The position numbers were made by a program, and so were the translations under genes. A stretch of 49,343 bases of DNA from Spartobacteria bacterium UBA5019 (GTDB taxonomy: Bacteria; Verrucomicrobiota; Verrucomicrobiia; Chthoniobacterales; Terrimicrobiaceae), in NCBI GenBank assembly GCA_002396485.1, contig DGXZ01000029.1, forward strand, positions 44,102 to 93,444, written 5' to 3'. Below, piece by piece: positions 1-8,197 of the stretch; the first letter of the stretch is position 1; the number at the start of each line of letters is the position of its first letter. The notes under the pieces are model-generated. The model did not search any database. It was not told where the DNA came from and saw only the letters and a program-made list of their open reading frames with translations.

Positions 1-39
1 CTTCATGACTTCTTCGATTTTGATTTGTTGAGATCTCAT
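1..39 (-). CDS. Possible 5' end of a minus-strand gene, cut by the window edge
   Basis: Thirteen open codons on the minus strand start with ATG at 39 and run off the window. The visible peptide begins MRSQQIKIEE. A purine-rich stretch (AGAGAAAAG) lies directly upstream of the ATG. The segment is too short to assign a family. If real, it is divergent from the CYTH gene and shares the roughly 115 bp region between them, which also holds a small GTTAC/GTAAC inverted repeat near 78-91. Confidence 0.25.
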   Translation of the reverse strand, partial: MRSQQIKIEEVMK

Positions 40-169
40 CTTTTCTCTGCACCCCTGACAGAAAACACTTTAATTGTTACACTTTCGTAACCCTTGAACT
101 CACTCGGTTCCTGCGTGTCCACCGAAAAGCCTTTTGCCTTGAGGGAGCGAGTGTGCGTTGATACTTGGC

Positions 170-1042
170 ATGTCGAAGCACGAGATCGAAAACACCCCGC
201 AGGACCGGATTCAATATCGCGAGTATAAGATCATTTTGCAGGCCCAGCATTTCACCTCGCCACAGGCATTCGTGGATTTCTGGAGCATTGTTCGGGGGAC
301 GGCGAAGAAGTTTGATGTGAAGGTGAAAGAGGCTGAGAACGCTTTTGAGAGCAATGTGCGCGAGGTGCTTTTCTACGACACGGAGGATTTCGCACTTTAT
401 AAAAACCACTTCATCCTGCGTTTGCGCACGCACTACAAGGGCGGTTGGCCAGAAGGAATTCCGGAGCTGACATTCAAATTCCGGCATCCGGATTTCAAAG
501 AGGCGGCAGCGGTGGATGTGCGTCCGGCGAATTCAGGTGGCATCGCGAAAATCAAATTCAAGGAGGAACTCCTGCCGCTGAGGGAAACGCTCGGCGGCAC
601 GCGTTCGATTTTTTCGCACAACTGCGTACTGGCCAAGCCGCGGGAGGGTTTGGAAGTCGCGGTAAAGGATCTGGCAGGAGCTTTTCCAGCGATTCATCAG
701 GTCGGCGCGGACCATGAGTCACCACTCAGACTTGTTAATGACATGGCGGTGGAGGAGGTGCAGGTCGATGTGGGCGAACTCCACTTTGGCGGAGGTTTCA
801 ATGGCAAAACAACGATCGCCGTGTGGCGCACACGCAAATACGAGCGGGCATTCTGCGGCGAATTCGCCTTCCAGTGCCGCTTTGACAGCGAGGATGAAAT
901 CCACAAGTCGAGCCTGAAGCGCGCGGAGGATTTCTACAAAACGCTCCAACTCGACGCCCAAGAGTGGGTCTCCCTCGGCACCACCAAGACAGCTCTTGTT
1001 TACCAACTCGGACAATCTCCCCATGCCACCCGCAGCGAGTAA
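170..1042 (+). CDS. CYTH-like domain protein (triphosphate tunnel metalloenzyme type)
   Basis: The N-terminal half has CYTH-like strands: a charged opening strand (YREYKIIL), then YDTEDFALYKNHFILRLR-type and ELTFKFRHPD-type segments in the usual order. CYTH proteins bind triphosphates in a beta tunnel with metal; the substrate here is unknown. The C-terminal part (about residue 130 on) is less familiar and may complete the tunnel. Two starts are possible. ATG at 170 has no Shine-Dalgarno. An in-frame TTG at 158 lies 10 nt after GAGGGAG and would add four residues. The gene overlaps the start of the chromate transporter gene by about 20 nt, so the two may be co-transcribed. Confidence 0.65.
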   Translation: MSKHEIENTPQDRIQYREYKIILQAQHFTSPQAFVDFWSIVRGTAKKFDVKVKEAENAFESNVREVLFYDTEDFALYKNHFILRLRTHYKGGWPEGIPELTFKFRHPDFKEAAAVDVRPANSGGIAKIKFKEELLPLRETLGGTRSIFSHNCVLAKPREGLEVAVKDLAGAFPAIHQVGADHESPLRLVNDMAVEEVQVDVGELHFGGGFNGKTTIAVWRTRKYERAFCGEFAFQCRFDSEDEIHKSSLKRAEDFYKTLQLDAQEWVSLGTTKTALVYQLGQSPHATRSE

Positions 1043-1586
1043 TATGCCAGGTGCATCGGAAATCTTCCGCGCATTTGCCAAGATCGGTATCACGAGCTTC
1101 GGAGGCGGTCTTGTCGCCTACCTGCGCGATGCGCTGGTGACGGATAAAAAGTGGATGGATGAGGAGGAATTCCTCGCCGCCTTGGAAATCGGCCAGACAC
1201 TCCCGGGTCTGAATTCGGTGAATGTGGCGATCATTGCCGGGCGGAAACTCGCAGGCCCACAAGGCGCTGTTGCGGCAGCTTTGGGCCTGATTCTTCCAGG
1301 CGTGTTGCTTTTGGTGGTATTAGGCATTTTGTATGACCGCTTCCGCCACAATCCCAATGTCGCCGCAGCACTTGCTGGAGTCGCCGCAGCAGCCGTGGGA
1401 CTACTTCTGCAGGTCACTCTCAAGATCGGCGCCAAGCAATTTCTCAACCTTCGCGATCTGTGCTTTGTTCTGGGAACTTTTTACCTCGTGGCCTTCCACC
1501 ATGTGTCGCTGCCGGTGGTTCTCTTTCTGATAGCACCCATTGCAATTATCCTTTGCCGCCCGAGCAAACCGAAGCCGAACACATGA
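1023..1586 (+). CDS. Chromate transporter, N-terminal half-size subunit (ChrA family)
   Basis: Hydrophobic protein of about 187 residues with the ChrA half-domain signature: an SFGGGL motif near the N-terminus, a charged KKWMDEEEF segment, and LPGLNSVNVA followed by several membrane helices. Full-length ChrA has two such halves fused; here they are separate genes, as in short-chain chromate transporters, and probably assemble as a heterodimer that exports chromate or a related anion. The start could be ATG 1023 (inside the previous gene) or ATG 1044 (directly after its stop). Its stop overlaps the next gene's ATG (ATGA), indicating translational coupling. Substrate is family inference only. 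Confidence 0.85.
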   Translation: MPPAASNMPGASEIFRAFAKIGITSFGGGLVAYLRDALVTDKKWMDEEEFLAALEIGQTLPGLNSVNVAIIAGRKLAGPQGAVAAALGLILPGVLLLVVLGILYDRFRHNPNVAAALAGVAAAAVGLLLQVTLKIGAKQFLNLRDLCFVLGTFYLVAFHHVSLPVVLFLIAPIAIILCRPSKPKPNT

Positions 1587-2134
1587 AGGATCTCGTTAAA
1601 ATCCTGAATGTCTTTTGCCTCCTCTCCCTGCTCGCCGTGGGAGGCGGAAGCGCCGTGCTGCCACAAATGGAGCATGAGACCGTAAGCCTGCACCACTGGG
1701 TCACAGGCGATCAGTTTGCGACGATCTACAGCTTGGGCCAAATGGCCCCCGGTCCAAACATGTCCATGGTCGCCCTCATCGGCTGGCAGGCCGCCGGCGC
1801 GGCGGGTCTTATCATCGCACTCGTGGCATTCTACCTGCCATCGAGTTTTCTGACCTACGGATGCAGCTTCATTTGGGATCATTTCAAGGACAATCCTTGG
1901 CGCGCTTCCGTGCAACGAGGTATGGCGCCAATCACCATTGGACTCATGCTTGCAGGCGTCCACGCAGTCGGAAAAACGGCCTGCATCAACCCGAACCACA
2001 GCACACACTTCAATACGATCACCTGTATAACCGCCCTTGCCGTGACCGGCATTCTCTTCGCCAAGCGCATCAACCCCGCCTTGCTCATGCTACTCGGCGG
2101 CGTCGCGGGATGGTTTTTATTGAGGGGGCATTAA
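1583..2134 (+). CDS. Chromate transporter, C-terminal half-size subunit (ChrA family)
   Basis: Second ChrA half domain, about 183 residues, starting at the ATG of the ATGA overlap. Features are a VGGGSAVLPQM motif after the first helix, then QMAPGPNMSMVALIGW and further helices ending in GVAGWFLLRGH. The order of half domains matches a fused ChrA, so this and the upstream gene should form one transporter in the inner membrane. A second, independently split ChrA pair lies at 30395-31476. The two C-terminal halves share the GGG and APGP motifs but clearly differ elsewhere, so this is an old duplication or a separate acquisition. Confidence 0.85.
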   Translation: MKDLVKILNVFCLLSLLAVGGGSAVLPQMEHETVSLHHWVTGDQFATIYSLGQMAPGPNMSMVALIGWQAAGAAGLIIALVAFYLPSSFLTYGCSFIWDHFKDNPWRASVQRGMAPITIGLMLAGVHAVGKTACINPNHSTHFNTITCITALAVTGILFAKRINPALLMLLGGVAGWFLLRGH

Positions 2135-2203
2135 AAGCCCAAACCTGCGGCATCTGAAAACGCGCCTTCTCGGCAAATGCAAAATTGAAGAGCCTCCCGC
2201 AGG

Positions 2204-2213
2204 TGTCATATAA
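2204..2213 (+). promoter_or_regulatory. TGTCATATAA element upstream of the transglutaminase/TPR gene
   Basis: The 10-mer TGTCATATAA ends 8 nt before the ATG at 2222. The same 10-mer occurs twice more in the window, both in the sigma factor/peroxidase intergenic region. If it is a -10 type element the transcript would start at or near the ATG and be leaderless; if it is an operator it overlaps the translation start region. Function is inferred only from recurrence and position. Confidence 0.4.
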
Positions 2214-2221
2214 AGTGGGTT

Positions 2222-3928
2222 ATGCTCAAAAACGCTCTCCTCTGCTTCGCAATCCAAACCCTCCTTGTCTGGCCGATATTTGCGAGCGCGGGAGATTTTC
2301 AAAAACCTCCGGCCAAGCAAGAAATGGAATCCATTTTTCAAGAAGGCTTCGCGAAATCGGTTGAGCGCTTGGAGTCCAAGTTTGCCCAGAATTACAAACC
2401 TTCGAGCATCGGATTGTCACTGAACTCCGAAACCTCGCATTTCACAGCCTGGCTGGACCTCTGGCGCTGGTGTAAAATTTTTGCGGCATTGAGCGAAGAG
2501 GAAGCCGCCAAACATATCGAGAGCGGCCTGGCCAAGGAACTCTTGAGCGACCCCGTGGTTTCCCGAATGTTTTTTTCGACACTCTCGGAACAGGACTCGG
2601 TGCCTCAAGTGCTGAACAACCTGGGCTCGATCCGGGCGGCGCATCCGCAAAAATTCAGGGAATACGCTAGCCTGGCGATCGCCATCGCCGTGGTGAACGA
2701 TGTCCCAGTTCCTCAAGGATGGCCCCACCATCAGGTGGCAGCAGGCCTCGTTCCCATCAACATTCTCCCGGTTGACCAACAATTTTCGCGCTGGGTTGCG
2801 GCAAACGAGGCGCGGCAACTGCTTCTCGACCCCCGCAAACTTTCCCCGTCACAACTCAAATTTGTGGTGGATGCTTTCATCACGGACGACGAACTCGTCT
2901 GGGCCAGAAAAAATGTGCGCCTGACGCGCTCGACGTTTGAAAAGGCGTATTCCCAGATCAATTACAGCCATGAAAGGCTGAAAGCGCAGCAATATGATTG
3001 GACCGGTGGCCCCTACACGCTCAGCGCGATCCGAAAGGAGGGCGGAATCTGCGTTGACCAGGCCTACTACGCCTCGATGGCCGGCAAAGCGCTCGGGTTG
3101 CCCACATTGTTTTTCACCGGCCAGGGAAGCGATGGAGGACACGCCTGGTTCGGATACATGCGCAGCGACGACCAGTGGGAAATCGACTGCGGACGCTATT
3201 CCCAGCACAATTACGCCACCGGCGAGGCGCTGGATCCCCAAACTTGGCAACCCATAAGCGACCATGAACTGGAACTCCTCGCCGCGCGCTTTCGCGACAA
3301 ACCCGAGTTCGCCGCCTCCATGAATACGCTGGCTGTGGCGGAAATCCTGGAAAAGTCGGGCGATAATCCCAGGGCGGGCCGGGCCTATGAAAAAGCGATT
3401 CAACTTTGTCCACAGAATGCCGACGCTTGGTCGGCAGGCGCCGCCTTCCTGCAACGCCGTGGAGCACCCGCAAAGGAACGCATCCTTTTCCATGAACGGG
3501 CGAAAATGCAGTTCGCAAACCAGGCGGATTTGAAAGTCCTCCACCAACAAGCCCTCATTTCGATTTATCAGGAACAGGGCGACCTCGACTCGGTGAAAAA
3601 AATTGAGCAGCAAATCCTTTCCCAAAACAAAAGAAGACGCTCCGACCTGAGCGTCAATATGGCCGCCAACCAGCTCACGGCCATGCTGGAAGCGGGAAAC
3701 ATGGCCGAGGCGGAAAAACTCTTTCGCAGACAAGTCCACTCCCTGAGCCAAACCGGTGGCGGGAATTTCTACTACGATGTCGCCGAACCATACATCCGCG
3801 TGCTTGTTGAAAAAGGTGACAAAGGCGAGGCCCGCCGGAGTATCGACCTTGTTCGACGGAAACTTGCCCCAGAGCCAGGCGGAATACTGGATGCCTCGAT
3901 GAGTGAGTTGGAGAAAGCAATGAGATAA
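2222..3928 (+). CDS. Secreted transglutaminase-like protein with C-terminal TPR-type repeats
   Basis: 568 residues with an N-terminal signal peptide (about 1-23). Residues 260-325 resemble a transglutaminase-like cysteine protease core: Cys277 in GGICVDQAYY, His307 in GGHAWFGY and Asp322 in WEIDCGRY give the expected Cys-His-Asp order. From about 365 on there are TPR-like helical repeats (for example NPRAGRAYEKAIQLCP). Such domains act as peptidases or amidases; the TPR part may bind a partner. The substrate is unknown. It stands alone between the chromate transporter and a strong hairpin, and has the TGTCATATAA element directly upstream. Confidence 0.75.
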   Translation: MLKNALLCFAIQTLLVWPIFASAGDFQKPPAKQEMESIFQEGFAKSVERLESKFAQNYKPSSIGLSLNSETSHFTAWLDLWRWCKIFAALSEEEAAKHIESGLAKELLSDPVVSRMFFSTLSEQDSVPQVLNNLGSIRAAHPQKFREYASLAIAIAVVNDVPVPQGWPHHQVAAGLVPINILPVDQQFSRWVAANEARQLLLDPRKLSPSQLKFVVDAFITDDELVWARKNVRLTRSTFEKAYSQINYSHERLKAQQYDWTGGPYTLSAIRKEGGICVDQAYYASMAGKALGLPTLFFTGQGSDGGHAWFGYMRSDDQWEIDCGRYSQHNYATGEALDPQTWQPISDHELELLAARFRDKPEFAASMNTLAVAEILEKSGDNPRAGRAYEKAIQLCPQNADAWSAGAAFLQRRGAPAKERILFHERAKMQFANQADLKVLHQQALISIYQEQGDLDSVKKIEQQILSQNKRRRSDLSVNMAANQLTAMLEAGNMAEAEKLFRRQVHSLSQTGGGNFYYDVAEPYIRVLVEKGDKGEARRSIDLVRRKLAPEPGGILDASMSELEKAMR

Positions 3929-3935
3929 AAAAACA

Positions 3936-4000
3936 ACCCGGCCGTCCCAAGCTTACTCCCTCCCCCAAGTTTGTAAGCTTACCCTCCCTACGGCCGGGCT
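3936..4000. terminator. Long nested inverted repeat after the transglutaminase/TPR gene
   Basis: Outer arms CCCGGCCGT / ACGGCCGGG and inner arms AAGCTTAC / GTAAGCTT form a large stem-loop 8 nt after the stop codon. A run of seven A lies just before it, which would be the U tail if read on the minus strand; on the plus strand no T run follows. It is therefore a plausible terminator or mRNA-end stabiliser. The following 228 bases to the VanZ-like gene hold one dispersed repeat and no convincing gene. Confidence 0.5.
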
Positions 4001-4104
4001 GTCCTTTATGAAAACATAAAAAGCAAAACCCGTGCCAAGTCTCCGCCAAGCGCGAAAATCCGGCCCGCTAAGCAAAGCAATTTCCCAACAAGTCACTTTG
4101 CCGC

Positions 4105-4140
4105 AATTTTTTGAATCCTGTAAATTCTGTCCAAAAAATC
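4105..4140 (+). repeat. Dispersed CCTGT/TTCTGT intergenic repeat, copy 1
   Basis: Reads AATCCTGTAAATTCTGTCC in its core, flanked by T- and A-rich ends. Related copies are at 17988-18018 (minus) and 40211-40243 (plus), all intergenic. No coding potential is seen. Confidence 0.45.
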
Positions 4141-4228
4141 CCGATCGGACTCAAAATCGGGAAACCAACTCGATGGCGAAAAAGCTCCACTTCGCTCCGC
4201 AACTGGTAAAAATTCCGCACCCATTCGC

Positions 4229-4654
4229 ATGTCCATCCTTTTTCGAATTCTCGATTTCACCCTGAACCGTCCTGCGGTGCCAACGACACTTTTCGGAATC
4301 TGGCTCTCCATTCTTTATCACGTCTCAAACAGCGTGCCGGGGGAGATGCCGGAGATGATCGTTCCTCAGCAGGATAAAATCCTGCACTTCGTATTTTTTC
4401 TCGGTGGCGGAACCGTGCTCGCAGCCTCGTTGCGTCTTCTCGCCAAGCTGCGAGGCATCCGTTTGCTCTTGGCCGTGGCATTGGTAATGGGAGTTCTCGG
4501 CGCGCTCGACGAATACAACCAGCAATTCATCCCGGGACGCTCCGGGCTGAGCCTTGAGGATTGGATTGCAGACATGAGCGGCGCAGTCGCTGGAGTGGGA
4601 CTGCTTCACCTCCTCGTTGCCCAACTCTGGACGAAAGAAATCAACGAAGCCTGA
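4229..4654 (+). CDS. VanZ-like family membrane protein
   Basis: 141 residues with four predicted membrane helices. VanZ-type landmarks are DKILHFVFFLGGG in the second helix region and DEYNQQFIPGRSG followed by EDWIADMSGA. In glycopeptide-resistance clusters VanZ lowers teicoplanin susceptibility, but most VanZ-like proteins in other bacteria have no known role. No resistance genes are nearby. The gene converges with folE2 with only 9 bp between stop codons. Confidence 0.8.
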   Translation: MSILFRILDFTLNRPAVPTTLFGIWLSILYHVSNSVPGEMPEMIVPQQDKILHFVFFLGGGTVLAASLRLLAKLRGIRLLLAVALVMGVLGALDEYNQQFIPGRSGLSLEDWIADMSGAVAGVGLLHLLVAQLWTKEINEA

Positions 4655-4663
4655 TACTCTGAC

Positions 4664-5467
4664 TCAATCCGAACGACCGCTGGGATGCGTTAGATGCCTT
4701 TTTTTCTCAATGAGCGCATAGGCGCTGTGGTTGTGAATCGACTCGAAGTTCTCCACCTCCACGCGATACCACAAAATGTTCTGATCAGCCTCGCAACGAA
4801 CGGCGACATTCCTCACCAGATCCTCGACAAAAACCGGATTCGCATACGCCTGCTCGGTGACATGTTTTTCATCCGGACGCTTCAGCAGGCTGAACAACTC
4901 GGCGCTGGCGGACTCCTCGGCAAGGCGCACCATATCTTCGATCCACATCGGCTTCCTGCAGCGAACGGAGAGCGTCACATGCCCGCGCTGGTTGTGCGCG
5001 CCAGCCGTGCTGATCGCCTTCGAGCATGGGCACAAAGTGGTGACAGGAACAATGGCGGTGACCACAAAATCCATGCGCCCATTTTCGAGGGTCGCGCTGA
5101 AGCGCACGGCGTAATCCATCAAGCCGACCGCGCCGCTCACAGGAGCTTTTTTACCAAGGAAAAAAGGAAATTCGATTTCGAGATGCGCGCAGCCACTCTC
5201 GAGACGCCGACACATTTTCTCTAGGATGTCTCGGATGTTTTCCACATGGATCACGGGACCATGCTCCGAGAGCACCTCGATGAAGCGGCTCATGTGGGTG
5301 CCCTTGAAGTGGTGCGGCAGGTCGACCGTGAGCTGAATGGTGGCGACCGTGCTTTGAACAGAGTGCTCCTTGTCGCGGACCTGCAGCGGGTAGCGCAAAG
5401 ACTTCACTCCCACACGATCGATCGGCATGCGTCGCTCGTCGCGCTCGTTTTGGGTATCCTTCAACAT
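4664..5467 (-). CDS. folE2: GTP cyclohydrolase FolE2 (type IB)
   Basis: 267 residues, the usual length. The type IB family converts GTP to 7,8-dihydroneopterin triphosphate, the first step of folate and queuosine synthesis, and can work without zinc. The active-site motif TTLCPCSKAIS (Cys146, Cys148) and the upstream HLEIEFPFFLGKKAPVSG-type region are present. The ATG at 5467 is chosen because the family begins near MPIDRVGVKSLRYP; upstream codons look non-coding. QueF, a later queuosine enzyme, is encoded at 28855-29289 but not in the same operon. Confidence 0.93.
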   Translation of the reverse strand: MLKDTQNERDERRMPIDRVGVKSLRYPLQVRDKEHSVQSTVATIQLTVDLPHHFKGTHMSRFIEVLSEHGPVIHVENIRDILEKMCRRLESGCAHLEIEFPFFLGKKAPVSGAVGLMDYAVRFSATLENGRMDFVVTAIVPVTTLCPCSKAISTAGAHNQRGHVTLSVRCRKPMWIEDMVRLAEESASAELFSLLKRPDEKHVTEQAYANPVFVEDLVRNVAVRCEADQNILWYRVEVENFESIHNHSAYALIEKKRHLTHPSGRSD

Positions 5468-5555
5468 GGATGAGGTATTTTTACCTCTGCCACCGTGAGT
5501 CCAAGTCAAAAAAAACCGTGCGGGCGCAGACGGCTTTGTTTTTAGTGGCCGATAT

Positions 5556-6368
5556 ATGGCAACAAACCTTTTTGATCTCTCCGAAGAAGTCGCTGTGGTT
5601 ATTGGCGCAACAGGCGTCCTCGGAGGTAGTATGGCTGTCGCCCTCGCCTCCGCCGGTGCCGCTGTGGTGGTGGCTGGACGCAATGCGGAACGCGGTGCCC
5701 AGCGCTCGGCGGAAATTCAAAAAAACGGCGGGCGCGCTGCATTCATCGAATGCGACGCCACAGACCGCGAGAGCCTTGAAGAGCTTCTCGAGGCAACTAC
5801 AGAGCGCTTCGGCGTTCCATCCATCCTTGTGAACGCCGCCGGTGGAAACGACCCACGCGTCACCGTGACCCCGGAAAATCCCTTCTCGCAGATTGCCGCC
5901 GAGGATTGGACATCGAGCTTCGATCTCAACCTCGTCGGCGGCGCCTTGCTGCCATGCCAAGTCATCGGCCAGGCGATGGTGGACGCAGGTCGCGGGAGCA
6001 TCATCAATGTCGCCAGCGCCTCCGCACACATTCCTCTCTCCCGCGTTGTGGCCTACTCCGCCGCCAAAGCCGCCGTTCTGAATCTCACCAATTTCCTCGC
6101 TCGCGAATGGGCGACCGCTGGCGTGCGCGTGAATTCCATTACTCCCGGATTCTTTCCCGCCGAACAAAATCTCCGCCTTCTCTTCAATCCCGACGGCTCG
6201 ACCACTCCCCGCGCCGCAGCCATTCTGGGGCACACGCCCATGGCTCGATTCGGCGAGGCCGAGGAACTCTCCGGCGCCGTTATTTTTCTGGCCAGCCCGA
6301 ATGCCAGTTCATTCATCACCGGCACAGACATCCGTATAGACGGCGGCTTCCTCTCCCAGACGATCTGA
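5556..6368 (+). CDS. SDR-family oxidoreductase, D-mannonate/gluconate dehydrogenase-like
   Basis: 270-residue classical short-chain dehydrogenase. Visible motifs are the NAD(P)-binding GATGVLGG near residue 17-24, NAAGG, the catalytic Ser region INVASASA and YSAAK, and the C-terminal GTDIRIDGGF. Its opening (NLFDLSEEVAVVIGATGVLGG) resembles the D-mannonate oxidoreductase/gluconate 5-dehydrogenase subgroup, but specificity cannot be read from sequence alone. Divergent from folE2 and followed 60 bp later by hisG, to which it shows no functional link. Confidence 0.82.
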   Translation: MATNLFDLSEEVAVVIGATGVLGGSMAVALASAGAAVVVAGRNAERGAQRSAEIQKNGGRAAFIECDATDRESLEELLEATTERFGVPSILVNAAGGNDPRVTVTPENPFSQIAAEDWTSSFDLNLVGGALLPCQVIGQAMVDAGRGSIINVASASAHIPLSRVVAYSAAKAAVLNLTNFLAREWATAGVRVNSITPGFFPAEQNLRLLFNPDGSTTPRAAAILGHTPMARFGEAEELSGAVIFLASPNASSFITGTDIRIDGGFLSQTI

Positions 6369-6428
6369 CCATCCGGCAAGCCCACTCTTTTCAATACTCC
6401 AAACCAAAACTTACATTCAACAGTTCTC

Positions 6429-7307
6429 ATGGAACAAAAAATTCTCACGATCGGTCTTCCCTCAGGCAGCCTCATGGAGCCAACGATTGCCCTTTTCGCA
6501 AAAGCAGGCTACGCGATTTCCGGATCCAGCCGCTCCTACCGTCCCTCGGTGGATGACCCCGAGCTTCGCATCCGCCTCCTCCGCGCGCAGGAAATCAGCC
6601 GCTACATCGAGCATGGGTATCTGGACTGCGGCATCACAGGGCATGACTGGGTCGAGGAAAATGGCTCGGATGTCGAAGATGTCGTCAAACTTCCCTACAG
6701 CAAGGCCACCGCGAATCCGACCCGCTGGGTGCTCGTCGTCCCCGAGGATTCTCCGGTCAAAACAACACGCGACCTCGATGGCAAGCGCGTCGCCACCGAG
6801 GCGGTTGGTATAACCCGCCGATTTTTCGAACGAGCCGGAGTGAAGGCCGAGGTCGAATTTTCCTGGGGTGCTACCGAGGTCAAAGTGCCCGATCTCGTTG
6901 ACGCCATCGTGGACATCACCGAGACCGGATCATCGCTCCGCGCGAACAAACTCCGCATCGTGGACACGCTCATGGAATCCTATCCCGCACTCTTTGCAAA
7001 CCGCTCCGCATGGGCGAATGAATGGAAGCAGGAAAAAATCCGCCACCTCGCGCTTCTCCTCAAAGGCGCCCTCGCCGCAAGGGATCTTGTGGGCTTGAAA
7101 ATGAACCTTCCCGAGTCCGGCTTGAAAAAATTGCTTGAGGCATTGCCCGCATTACGGAATCCTACCGTTTCGCCTTTGGCCCAACCCGGATGGGTCGCCA
7201 TCGAAACGGTGATCGAAGAGAAAATTGTGCGCGAGATCATTCCCAGCCTGAAACATCTCGGCGCTGAAGGGATCATCGAGTATCCACTCAACAAAGTCGT
7301 ATATTAG
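6429..7307 (+). CDS. hisG: ATP phosphoribosyltransferase HisG (long form)
   Basis: 292 residues, matching the long homohexameric form with a C-terminal ACT-like regulatory domain. It starts histidine synthesis by joining ATP and PRPP. Family segments include IGLPSGSLMEPTIALFAKAG, DCGITGHDWVEE, the ATEAVGITRRFF region and the PRPP-loop segment DAIVDITETGSSLRAN. The tail (GWVAIETVIEEKIVREIIPSLKHLGAEGIIEYPLNKVV) fits the regulatory domain, so feedback inhibition by histidine is expected from family knowledge. No other his gene is in the window. Confidence 0.95.
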   Translation: MEQKILTIGLPSGSLMEPTIALFAKAGYAISGSSRSYRPSVDDPELRIRLLRAQEISRYIEHGYLDCGITGHDWVEENGSDVEDVVKLPYSKATANPTRWVLVVPEDSPVKTTRDLDGKRVATEAVGITRRFFERAGVKAEVEFSWGATEVKVPDLVDAIVDITETGSSLRANKLRIVDTLMESYPALFANRSAWANEWKQEKIRHLALLLKGALAARDLVGLKMNLPESGLKKLLEALPALRNPTVSPLAQPGWVAIETVIEEKIVREIIPSLKHLGAEGIIEYPLNKVVY

Positions 7308-7342
7308 TTCAAGATTAGTTTACAACGCAGTCCCGAAATCCC

Positions 7343-7447
7343 ATGGGTTCCATTAAAAAGAAGAGAAAGTCAAAAATCGCAAAACACAAACGCCGCAAGC
7401 GGATGAAAGAAAACCGCCACAAAAAGCGTTTGCGCTACAAGTCGTAG
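7343..7447 (+). CDS. bS22-type basic peptide (AURKAIP1/COX24 domain), 34 residues
   Basis: A 34-codon frame encodes a very basic peptide: MGSIKKKRKSKIAKHK, then repeated KRRKR, KENRHKKR and an end RLRYKS. It matches the plan of the small ribosomal peptide bS22 of actinobacteria and the mitochondrial mS38/COX24 domain (MGS start, KKR, KHKxRK, R/K-rich tail). Such peptides sit in the small ribosomal subunit near the decoding centre. It lies 35 bp after hisG and is followed by a GC hairpin. No Shine-Dalgarno is obvious. Small size limits certainty, but composition and length fit well. Confidence 0.7.
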   Translation: MGSIKKKRKSKIAKHKRRKRMKENRHKKRLRYKS

Positions 7448-7454
7448 AATGGCG

Positions 7455-7473
7455 CCGCCGCCTCGCGCGGCGG
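7455..7473 (+). terminator. GC-rich hairpin after the bS22-type gene
   Basis: Seven-base-pair perfect stem CCGCCGC / GCGGCGG with a five-base loop, starting 8 nt after the stop codon. It lacks a T run, so it may be a weak terminator or an mRNA-end stabiliser. Confidence 0.4.
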
Positions 7474-7529
7474 ACCCTCCATTCCCACGGGTTGCCTGCG
7501 GGCTCACTAACATCCCGCCTTTGATTCGC

Positions 7530-8111
7530 ATGATAGCCTACCGTTTGCAGCGGTCATTAGCCTCTGCGTATCCTCGTTGCAGAAGGATTGGCCTCTTGGT
7601 GGTTCAAATCATTCTTTGCCTTGGATTGTTATCTGCCTGTCAAACAAGGAGAGCAGCCAAAAAAGAGATCGCTATAGCCCCGATAGCGGCTGCACTGACA
7701 AAGGTTCCCGAGCGCTCGGCTGTGGCTCCAATATCCAAGTCAAGCGTTCCATCTACTCAGTCCGATTCCGCGCTAACTCCAAGGGCCGAGTCAATCACTC
7801 AGCAGGTAGGCGCTCGGTTGAGATCGTCTTTCGATATCAAAATTGAGGGCACCGACATACTTTGGGTTCGCAAGCCTTCAGCCAGCTCCGCAATGACTTC
7901 CCTTTTCGAGGAAGCCATCATTCTTGGCAAGCTGCGTGCCTTTGTGAAATCAGCCACAGCGTCCGCCCCGAATGCTTCCGTCGCATTTCACAATGGACAA
8001 GCAACCGTGACTTTACCATCAACGCTCAACTCCGGCACGGCATCGGTATTGATTGCAAAAATGCTTTCTCTAGACGGAGTAAATGTGGTGCGTGCGGCCT
8101 TCGGTCAATAG
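7530..8111 (+). CDS. Hypothetical lipoprotein
   Basis: 193 residues from the ATG at 7530; earlier in-frame codons overlap the hairpin and look non-coding. A basic start, a hydrophobic helix and the lipobox LLSAC (Cys37) mark it as an exported lipoprotein. A Ser/Pro/Ala-rich spacer leads to a folded C-terminal domain with segments such as FDIKIEGTDILWVRK and VAFHNGQATVTLPSTLNSG. I do not recognise the family. It is slightly less GC-rich than its neighbours and stands between hisG and uvrA on the same strand. Confidence 0.65.
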   Translation: MIAYRLQRSLASAYPRCRRIGLLVVQIILCLGLLSACQTRRAAKKEIAIAPIAAALTKVPERSAVAPISKSSVPSTQSDSALTPRAESITQQVGARLRSSFDIKIEGTDILWVRKPSASSAMTSLFEEAIILGKLRAFVKSATASAPNASVAFHNGQATVTLPSTLNSGTASVLIAKMLSLDGVNVVRAAFGQ

Positions 8112-8197
8112 CCCGCTTCGTGAATCGCACGAACTCCCCGGCTATTTGATTTGCGTTTGGATTCATCCGCAAATTCCTACATCCTATAGTCAGCGAC

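Noticed and set aside
4032..4265. 77-codon open frame before the VanZ-like gene
   Set aside because: It runs through the dispersed repeat, overlaps the VanZ-like start, and has no recognisable domain or ribosome binding site.
7577..7846. 89-codon plus-strand frame inside the lipoprotein gene
   Set aside because: It overlaps the lipoprotein frame that has a clear lipobox and continuous coding; no domain in the alternative.
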